Part shown: positions 14,811 through 20,320 of the stretch, one piece after another
Position numbering within the stretch: position 1 is the stretch's first letter
How the letters are laid out: the number at the start of each line of letters is the position of its first letter
NCBI GenBank assembly: GCA_964580815.1
Contig: CAZOLY010000043.1
Location: 1 to 20,320, forward strand
Reading direction: 5' to 3'
Length of the DNA stretch: 20,320 nucleotides
Origin: G020354785 sp964580815
Lineage (GTDB): Bacteria > Bacteroidota > Bacteroidia > Bacteroidales > UBA10428
Program-made: the position numbers and the translations under genes
Notes under the pieces: model-generated
The model's input: the letters and a program-made list of their open reading frames with translations, nothing else
Database searches by the model: none
What the model was told of the DNA's origin: nothing

Positions 14811-16244
14811 TTATTTGACATGACTAATCTTCATCATATTTGTCTGACCCCGCTTACTGACAGGTATACTTCCAACATGTACAACGACATCATCATCCTT
14901 AATAAATCCTTTCTGTTTCAATATTGTAATAGTATGATTAATGGCATCATTAATGTGTATTTCATGCTTAAGATAAAATGCCCTTACGCCCCATAGCATC
15001 GACAATTTTTTGACCAGTTCATTATTTGATGTAAAAACAAAAATATTGGATTTCGGTCTGTGGCTTGATATTTTAAATGCAGTGGCACCTGAGTGAGTAA
15101 AAGTAATAATTGCCCGGGCATCTGTTAAATCAGCCATCTTGCATGCATTGTAACAAATAGAATCAGGCAGGTATGATAAGGTATTACACTCAGGTATATG
15201 TTCATGATTTAAGACAAATTCAGTTCCTTCAGCATAATCTATAACTCTTTGCATGGCCCTGATAGAGGCTACAGGATATTTACCTATTGAAGTTTCCCCG
15301 CTAAGCATAAGGGTATCTGCCCCATCAAAAACAGCATTTGCCACATCATTAGCTTCAGCACGGGTCGGACTGAAATTTGATATCATGCTTTCAAGCATCT
15401 GTGTTGCAATAATTACCGGTTTTGACTTATTGATACACTTATTTACAATTTGCTTCTGGATGTAAGGAACACGGTCAAACGGCACTTCAACACCCAGATC
15501 TCCCCTGGCAACCATTATGCCGTCTGCAATGTCAATAATATTATCAATTTCTTTCAACGCTTCAGGCTTCTCAATTTTAGCTATTACCTTAACATGCTTC
15601 TTCTTTTTCTTTATTAGCGCTTTTAAATCAACAATATCGGCAGCTGATCTCACAAAAGAAAGTCCGATCCAGTCTATTTCATGGTTTAAAATAAAATTTA
15701 CATCATCAATATCTTTTTCTGTAAGACTGGGAAGTGAGATTTTTGTATCAGGCAGGTTCACTCCCTTTTTTGATAATAAGATACCGCCGTGAATAATTCT
15801 TGCTTTGACCTTATCCCTATTATTAGTTTCAACAATTTCCAATTTTATTTTGCCATCATCTATAAGAATCACTTCTCCCTTTTTAACATCCTTTGCAAAC
15901 TCCTTGTAGCTGATATATAATTTATCCTTATCTCCTGTCCCATCTCCTGATATTAAGGTAATCTCTTGGTCATCTGACAGTTCAACCGATCCATTAAATA
16001 CATCACTTATCCTTATCTTGGGTCCCTGCAGATCGGCTAATATTGCAACATTACTTTTAAATTCATTATTCAGCTCAAGTATAGTATTAATAACTTTTAA
16101 ATGCTCTGCATGTGTGCCATGAGAAAAATTTAACCTGCATACATCTATACCTTCGACAAACAATTTTCTGAGAATATCTTTTGAAGAAGAACCTGGGCCT
16201 ATGGTAGCTATAATTTTTGTTTTTGAACGATCATGTCTTTCCAT
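14811..16244 (-). CDS. pyk: Pyruvate kinase
   Basis: Catalyses the last ATP-forming step of glycolysis, phosphoenolpyruvate plus ADP to pyruvate, in the cytoplasm. The length of 477 residues is standard. Motifs in order: TKIIATIGPGSS (9-20), RLNFSHG (37-43) with potassium and substrate residues, DLQGPKIRI (71-79), the B domain at roughly 80-165, the active-site stretch VIAKIEKPEAL (220-230) with catalytic Lys223 and metal ligand Glu225, MVARGDLGVEVP (244-255) with Asp249, and ATQMLESM (280-287). The C-terminal domain (about 355-477) holds the HSGATA loop, which usually contributes to effector binding, so allosteric control is plausible. It is the first gene of a probable pyk-adh unit and diverges from the MATE gene. 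Confidence 0.97.
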   Translation of the reverse strand: MERHDRSKTKIIATIGPGSSSKDILRKLFVEGIDVCRLNFSHGTHAEHLKVINTILELNNEFKSNVAILADLQGPKIRISDVFNGSVELSDDQEITLISGDGTGDKDKLYISYKEFAKDVKKGEVILIDDGKIKLEIVETNNRDKVKARIIHGGILLSKKGVNLPDTKISLPSLTEKDIDDVNFILNHEIDWIGLSFVRSAADIVDLKALIKKKKKHVKVIAKIEKPEALKEIDNIIDIADGIMVARGDLGVEVPFDRVPYIQKQIVNKCINKSKPVIIATQMLESMISNFSPTRAEANDVANAVFDGADTLMLSGETSIGKYPVASIRAMQRVIDYAEGTEFVLNHEHIPECNTLSYLPDSICYNACKMADLTDARAIITFTHSGATAFKISSHRPKSNIFVFTSNNELVKKLSMLWGVRAFYLKHEIHINDAINHTITILKQKGFIKDDDVVVHVGSIPVSKRGQTNMMKISHVK

Positions 16245-16288
16245 AACTAAAAGATTCAGATTTTGACAAATAATATTTCATTTCAAGT

Positions 16289-16296
16289 CAAATTTA
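16289..16296 (-). promoter_or_regulatory. Candidate -7 box for pyk
   Basis: Reads TAAATTTG on the minus strand, an exact TAnnTTTG match, 45 bp upstream of the pyk ATG. A 7-bp inverted repeat (TTCATTT at 16277-16283, AAATGAA at 16297-16303) encloses it. No TTG lies at the expected -33 distance, and the region is very AT-rich. Confidence 0.33.
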
Positions 16297-16400
16297 AAAT
16301 GAATTACTTTAATACTTTGTTTTTCAAATACAAAATTTAAACAGTTATATTAAAAATAATAATTCAACCGGTAACGGAAAAAGAACAATATAAATATTAT

Positions 16401-16431
16401 TTTGTTATTTAAGATTAAATAATGAACTTTG
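16401..16431 (+). promoter_or_regulatory. Bacteroidota-type promoter for the MATE gene
   Basis: TTTG at 16401-16404 is a perfect -33 element; exactly 19 bp later GAACTTTG (16424-16431) matches the -7 consensus TAnnTTTG at five of six fixed positions. Transcription would begin near 16438, about 20 bp before the ATG at 16458. Confidence 0.5.
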
Positions 16432-16457
16432 GATTTTTTTCAGCATTACAGGCCTAA

Positions 16458-17831
16458 ATGAAAGATTTAACAACGGGTAAGGAAGCAAAACTAATAATCA
16501 GTTTTGCTACACCAATGCTTCTCGGGAATTTATTTCAGCAATTATATAATGTAACCGACCGGATAATTGTAGGCCAGGTAATAAGTGAAAAAGCCCTGGC
16601 TGCTGTCGGGGCATCATTTCCTATCTTGTTTGCTTTAATATCATTCAGTATTGGCATTGCCTCGGGAGGAACTATCGTGATTTCCCAGTATTTTGGAGCT
16701 AAAGATTATGATAATGTTAAAAAAGCTATTAATACACTCTACATTTTCTTTTTCCTGGCATCAATCGTTCTATCAACCACAGGAATAATCTTCAGTGAAA
16801 GGATTTTTCGGTTGACAAAACTTCCCGAAGACATTATGCCTCATGCAAAGGTGTACTTTAATATAATTTGCCTGGGAATAGTAGTTTTCTTCGGCTTCAA
16901 TGGCACCAGTGCCATACTAAGGGGGCTTGGCGATTCAAAAACGCCCCTGTACTTTCTGATAATTGCTTCATTCTTCAATATATTGCTCGATTTGTTGTTT
17001 GTTATTGTATTTAAATGGGGTGTTGCCGGTGCTGCCTATGCAACGATAATTTCTCATATGGGAGCCTTCATAACGGCTATAACTTACCTTAACAGAACTC
17101 ACAAGCTGATAAATATTAATTTCCTCAGGCTGAAATTCGACAGGAAAATATTTTTTCAGAGTGTCAGAATAGGTGTACCTGCAGGATTTCAGCAAACTTT
17201 TGTAGCAATCGGAATGATTGCTTTATTCAGAGTAGTAAATGAATTCGGGACAGAAGTGACTTCCGCCTTCTCAGCAGCTGCCACAATTGATAATCTGGCT
17301 ATACTTCCTGCCATAACGCTTAGCCAGGCTCTTGCCGCTTTTGTAGGTCAGAATATGGGAGCTTTAAAAGTCGACAGGGTGAAGACCGGACTAAAAGCTA
17401 CTTTATTTATTTCTTCATTAATTTCAATAGCTATAACTATTCTGATTGTCAGCTTTCGCAATATAATAATGTATTTCTTTACAGATAATGCAGATGTGAT
17501 AATTGTGGGTAAAGACTATTTGAAAATTACTGCTACATTTTATCTGTTGTTTAGCATAATGTTTACATTTAACGGTGTAATGCGTGGTGCCGGGGATACA
17601 TTAATTCCTATGTTCATGACATTAATATCTTTATGGATAATACGAATACCCCTGGCTGTTTTCTTATCCGGGATTATAGGTACAGATGGGATATGGTGGT
17701 CTGCCCCGGCGTCATGGTTTACAGGGATGTTATTTTCTTTTCTCTATTATTTAACAGGTAAATGGAAATCAAAAGTTGTGATTAAAAAAGTGATGGACCC
17801 AAACCTTACGGTGGCCCGGGCAGAAATATAA
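16458..17831 (+). CDS. MATE family efflux transporter
   Basis: A 457-residue multidrug and toxic compound extrusion protein of the inner membrane, exporting organic cations, drugs or metabolites in exchange for Na+ or H+. About twelve helices are visible as two six-helix halves. The halves carry matching internal motifs: SQYFGAKD (76-83) against FVGQNMGA (295-302), and RGLGDSKTP (155-163) against RGAGDTLIP (376-384), which supports the internal duplication known for this family. The N-terminal half has the typical PMLLGNLFQQLYNVTDRIIVG. It resembles the NorM/DinF-type branch common in Bacteroidota. The substrate cannot be inferred. It has its own promoter candidate and is followed, after an 89-bp gap with another promoter candidate, by yicC, so it is probably a single-gene unit. 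Confidence 0.95.
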   Translation: MKDLTTGKEAKLIISFATPMLLGNLFQQLYNVTDRIIVGQVISEKALAAVGASFPILFALISFSIGIASGGTIVISQYFGAKDYDNVKKAINTLYIFFFLASIVLSTTGIIFSERIFRLTKLPEDIMPHAKVYFNIICLGIVVFFGFNGTSAILRGLGDSKTPLYFLIIASFFNILLDLLFVIVFKWGVAGAAYATIISHMGAFITAITYLNRTHKLININFLRLKFDRKIFFQSVRIGVPAGFQQTFVAIGMIALFRVVNEFGTEVTSAFSAAATIDNLAILPAITLSQALAAFVGQNMGALKVDRVKTGLKATLFISSLISIAITILIVSFRNIIMYFFTDNADVIIVGKDYLKITATFYLLFSIMFTFNGVMRGAGDTLIPMFMTLISLWIIRIPLAVFLSGIIGTDGIWWSAPASWFTGMLFSFLYYLTGKWKSKVVIKKVMDPNLTVARAEI

Positions 17832-17843
17832 TAAAGAAAATTA

Positions 17844-17881
17844 TATGCTCATTTCAGAACAAAATTTTAACTTTGATCAAA
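17844..17881 (+). promoter_or_regulatory. Candidate promoter for yicC-gmk-nadD, overlapped by a palindrome
   Basis: TAACTTTG at 17868-17875 is an exact TAnnTTTG -7 box. A weak -33 element, TATG (17844-17847), lies 20 bp upstream. TTTGATCAAA (17872-17881), a perfect 10-bp palindrome, overlaps the -7 box and the expected start region. The leader to the ATG at 17921 would be about 38 nt. Confidence 0.45.
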
Positions 17882-17920
17882 TCAAAATATGTTTTCATTT
17901 AATTAAGATATTTTTAAAAG

Positions 17921-18802
17921 ATGATAAAATCTATGACCGGCTATGGTAAAGCCGAATGTAAATTAAAGGACAAGACTGTATCAATTGAATTAAAATCATT
18001 AAACAGCAGACAATTGGAAATACATACCAAATTATCAAATATTTATAAGGAAAAAGACCTGGAACTGAGGAATCTGATTGCAAATCTGATTAAACGGGGA
18101 AAAGTGGAACTGTCAATGACAGTTGAATATTCTGATGAGAAACGCGCATCATTAATTAATACAGATACAGTAAAAAGCTATTATAAACAGCTTAAAGCCA
18201 TAAATGAGGATCTCAATATTAAGGATCCTGAACCATTATTGCAGACAATTATGCGATTACCTGAAGTTCTTAGTCCGGTTAGTGAAAAACTTGAATCAGA
18301 GGAGTGGGAATCCATTTTAAAATCGTTTTATATTACAGTTAAAGAGCTTGACAAATTCAGAAAGCAGGAAGGAATGGCGCTTGGTAAAGATTTTACTGAC
18401 AGGGTGGCTATTATACAGGATTATCTTAAACAAATCAATAATTTTGAAGAACAAAGAATTGAGAATATCAGGAAAAGGCTTAGAGACAGTTTAAATGAAT
18501 TGCCTGGTAAAGAAAATGTTGATCCTGCCAGGTTTGAACAGGAATTAATATTCTATCTTGAAAAACTTGACATCACTGAAGAAAAAACAAGGTTAAGAAA
18601 TCACTGCAAATACTTTCTGAAAGTGATGAAAGAAAATCAGGAAGAGCCTGTAGGCAAAAAGCTCGGCTTTTTAATCCAGGAGATGGGAAGGGAAATTAAT
18701 ACTATAGGTTCAAAAGCCAATGACTTTGATATTCAAAAGCTTGTTGTAAATATGAAGAACGAACTGGAGAAAATAAAAGAACAATTAAGTAACATTTTAT
18801 AA
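17921..18802 (+). CDS. yicC: YicC family endoribonuclease
   Basis: A 293-residue YicC/YloC family protein. E. coli YicC is an endoribonuclease implicated in decay of certain small RNAs, and the family is conserved across most bacteria. The N-terminus IKSMTGYGKAE (2-12) is diagnostic, followed by VSIELKSLNSRQLE (20-33). The C-terminal DUF1732 region includes FEQELIFYLEKLDITEEKTRL and GKKLGFLIQEMGREINTIGSKAND, which carries the conserved Gln-Glu and Arg-Glu pairs of the family. The central part (about 95-210) is helical and charged. It leads a three-gene unit: gmk starts 10 bp downstream and nadD soon after. Pairing of yicC with gmk is a familiar bacterial arrangement. Full length, with no oddities. 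Confidence 0.94.
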   Translation: MIKSMTGYGKAECKLKDKTVSIELKSLNSRQLEIHTKLSNIYKEKDLELRNLIANLIKRGKVELSMTVEYSDEKRASLINTDTVKSYYKQLKAINEDLNIKDPEPLLQTIMRLPEVLSPVSEKLESEEWESILKSFYITVKELDKFRKQEGMALGKDFTDRVAIIQDYLKQINNFEEQRIENIRKRLRDSLNELPGKENVDPARFEQELIFYLEKLDITEEKTRLRNHCKYFLKVMKENQEEPVGKKLGFLIQEMGREINTIGSKANDFDIQKLVVNMKNELEKIKEQLSNIL

Positions 18803-18812
18803 ATTTATATAT

Positions 18813-19382
18813 ATGGCTGGCAAACTCCTCATATTTTCTGCACCTTCAGGTGCAGGAAAGACAACAATTGTCAAGCATCTTCTGAACATTGAAGATTTAC
18901 AGCTTGAATTTTCAATCTCTGCCTGTACACGTAAGAGAAGAGATGATGAAGTTGATAATAAAGACTACTATTTTATTTCAGTCGACGAATTCCAGGCTAA
19001 AATTGAAGATAATGCATTCATAGAGTGGGAAGAAGTATATAAAAATCAATACTATGGTACACTGCGAAGTGAAATAGACCGGATTAAAACAAATAATAAG
19101 AATATAATCTTTGACATTGATGTACGGGGAGGAATAAATATAAAAGACCAGTTTAAGGACAATGCACTGGCAGTTTTCGTGATGCCTCCGTCAATTGAGG
19201 AGCTGCGTGAAAGGTTGAAGAGTCGCGGGACTGATTCGGAAGAAAGAATTCAAAAGAGGCTTAAAAAAGCAGATTATGAAATGAGATTTGCAAATAAGTT
19301 TGATAAAATAATTATTAATAAAAATCTGGATAATGCATTTAAGGAAGCTGAGGAAATTGTGAGGAAATTTATCAATAATTAA
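18813..19382 (+). CDS. gmk: Guanylate kinase
   Basis: Phosphorylates GMP and dGMP to GDP and dGDP with ATP, needed for GTP supply and nucleotide salvage. The 189-residue size is standard. The P-loop is APSGAGKTTIV (10-20). The GMP-binding region follows, with SISACTRKRRDDEVDNKDYYF, in which the Arg and Tyr residues contact GMP, and EWEEVYKNQYYGT. The central strand FDIDVRGG corresponds to the usual DIDVQGA, with Arg for Gln. RLKSRGTDSEERIQKRL forms the lid with its conserved arginines. It sits 10 bp after yicC and 9 bp before nadD, so it is part of a compact housekeeping operon. Confidence 0.96.
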   Translation: MAGKLLIFSAPSGAGKTTIVKHLLNIEDLQLEFSISACTRKRRDDEVDNKDYYFISVDEFQAKIEDNAFIEWEEVYKNQYYGTLRSEIDRIKTNNKNIIFDIDVRGGINIKDQFKDNALAVFVMPPSIEELRERLKSRGTDSEERIQKRLKKADYEMRFANKFDKIIINKNLDNAFKEAEEIVRKFINN

Positions 19383-19391
19383 ATTACTATA

Positions 19392-19967
19392 ATGAAAGTC
19401 GGCCTTTACTTCGGCTCTTTTAATCCGGTTCATATCGGTCATCTGGCTATTGCAAACTATATTACTGAATTTACTGATATCGACCAGCTTTGGTTTGTTC
19501 TTAGCCCTCATAATCCTCTTAAAAAGAAAGCTATATTGCTTGAAGATTTTGATCGCTATGAGTTATTAAAGATAGCAATTGGTGAAAATGAACATTTTGA
19601 GATTTGCGATATCGAATTACATCTTCCTAAACCTTCGTATACTATTGATACACTGGCATACCTGAAAGAAAGAAATCCCCTTTATAGGTTTATTCTTATT
19701 ATGGGTTCCGATGTTTTACCCACATTCCATAAATGGAAAAATTATAAAGAAATAATAAAAAATTACCAGCGCTATATATATCCCCGCAAGGGATATGAAA
19801 ATATTAATTTAGAGGTGCATCAAAACATAAAGGTTATAAATGCGCCTTTAATTGAAATTTCTTCAAGCTTCATAAGAAGAGCATTAAAACAAGGTAAAAA
19901 TGTGCAATATTTTTTACCGGGAGAAGTTTACAAATACATATTAAAGAAGGGTTTTTACGGCAGTTAG
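19392..19967 (+). CDS. nadD: Nicotinate-nucleotide adenylyltransferase
   Basis: Transfers AMP from ATP to nicotinate mononucleotide, forming deamido-NAD in NAD biosynthesis. The 191 residues carry the nucleotidyltransferase signature GSFNPVHIGHLAIA (8-21), with the HxGH motif at His14-His17, a conserved SPHNPLKKK loop (38-46), SYTIDTL (82-88), IMGSDVL (103-109) and the C-terminal ISSSFIRRAL (156-165), equivalent to the family's ISSTxIR ATP-binding motif. It is the last gene of the yicC-gmk-nadD unit. Its stop lies 5 bp before the stop of the convergent HAD gene, and no hairpin terminator is visible between them, so transcripts from the two sides may overlap. Confidence 0.96.
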   Translation: MKVGLYFGSFNPVHIGHLAIANYITEFTDIDQLWFVLSPHNPLKKKAILLEDFDRYELLKIAIGENEHFEICDIELHLPKPSYTIDTLAYLKERNPLYRFILIMGSDVLPTFHKWKNYKEIIKNYQRYIYPRKGYENINLEVHQNIKVINAPLIEISSSFIRRALKQGKNVQYFLPGEVYKYILKKGFYGS

Positions 19968-19972
19968 TTGAA

Positions 19973-20320
19973 TTAAATCTGTTGTATTCTGTTTATATTG
20001 ATCTCATTAAAGGATTTTACCGTGAGGCTGGCATCTTTAAGTATTTTTTGCGGGTAAGTAGTTGCCAATCCTATACATTTCATGCCTGCCCTGAGAGCCG
20101 CATCTATCCCTTTTGGTGAATCTTCAATCACCAGGCAATTCCCGGGTTTTGATTTTAATTTTTCTGCTGTATACAGGAATAAATCAGGACAAGGCTTTGA
20201 TTTATAGCCGACGTGCTTTAATGAATAGATATGCCCGTCGAATAATTCGCTTAAGGAAAGTCTCTTATCAATAATATTTAGCAGTTCTTCGTGCATTGAT
20301 GTTGCAACACAAATCTTAAA
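19973..20320 (-). CDS. HAD superfamily hydrolase, beta-phosphoglucomutase-like (partial, C-terminal part)
   Basis: Only the last 115 codons are in the window. The frame is open through the right edge: reading in from 20320 gives FKICVATSM, where VATS is HAD motif II, so the ATG at 20296 is internal and not the start. Motif III lysine appears in YKSKPCPDLFL, and motif IV in VIEDSPKGIDAALRAGM, which supplies the Mg-binding acidic pair; this spacing and wording are typical of beta-phosphoglucomutase-like subfamily IA phosphatases and mutases. The motif I nucleophile DxD and the cap domain lie beyond the edge. The substrate is unknown; sugar phosphates are usual for the family. The gene converges on nadD with 5 bp between stops. 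Confidence 0.9.
   Translation of the reverse strand, partial: FKICVATSMHEELLNIIDKRLSLSELFDGHIYSLKHVGYKSKPCPDLFLYTAEKLKSKPGNCLVIEDSPKGIDAALRAGMKCIGLATTYPQKILKDASLTVKSFNEININRIQQI

Noticed and set aside
20294..20296. ATG that could be taken as the start of the HAD gene
   Set aside because: The frame stays open to the window edge and encodes HAD motif II just upstream, so this methionine is internal.
1..20320. Search for tRNA, rRNA, CRISPR repeats, insertion sequences, phage or defence genes
   Set aside because: Nothing recognisable was seen; the gaps are short, all genes look full length apart from the two cut by the window edges, and composition is uniform.

Overview
This 20.3 kb window is chromosomal DNA of a low-GC member of the phylum Bacteroidota, most likely a Bacteroidales/Marinilabiliales-type bacterium. 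The evidence is the gldF-gldG pair, which is characteristic of this phylum, the lpxB gene (so a Gram-negative outer membrane), a head-GIN-domain lipoprotein, a PagL-like outer-membrane protein, weak or absent Shine-Dalgarno sequences, and several matches to the Bacteroidota promoter (-33 TTTG, about 19 bp, -7 TAnnTTTG). I saw no rRNA, tRNA, CRISPR array, insertion sequence, integrase or base-composition break. It reads as an ordinary core region with dense coding. No stretch without a gene exceeds about 215 bp.

Layout. (1) 1-486, minus: the 5' end of pheT, running off the left edge. (2) 656-4043, plus: surE, a small membrane protein, lpxB and a SpoIID-like secreted protein, closely spaced and probably one operon behind a good promoter at 601-631. 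(3) 4040-5902, minus: a PagL-like acyloxyacyl hydrolase followed by a GIN-domain lipoprotein. The last stop codon interlocks with that of the SpoIID-like gene. (4) 6096-8635, plus: gldF and gldG, the permease and auxiliary subunit of an ABC complex whose ATPase gene is not here. (5) 8795-11377, plus: dnaN (sliding clamp), a DEDDh 3'-5' exonuclease and a FAH-family enzyme. (6) 11412-16244, minus: pyruvate kinase, a zinc alcohol dehydrogenase and a hybrid histidine kinase. (7) 16458-19967, plus: a MATE transporter, then yicC, gmk and nadD. (8) 19973-20320, minus: the C-terminal part of a HAD hydrolase running off the right edge.

Functional themes. The left third is envelope-centred: lipid A synthesis (lpxB), possible lipid A deacylation (PagL-like), glycan cleavage (SpoIID-like) and a surface lipoprotein. 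The middle holds replication genes. The right holds central carbon metabolism with a sensor kinase, then RNA, nucleotide and NAD housekeeping genes.

I found no convincing new multi-gene system. The items most worth a second look are a perfect 17-bp palindrome just upstream of dnaN, a 9+9 bp dyad enclosing the candidate gldF -7 box, the absence of the canonical catalytic glutamate in the PagL-like protein, its pairing with the GIN lipoprotein, the small membrane protein embedded between surE and lpxB, and a pyk-adh-sensor kinase succession. All family assignments come from reading motifs by eye; no database search was run.
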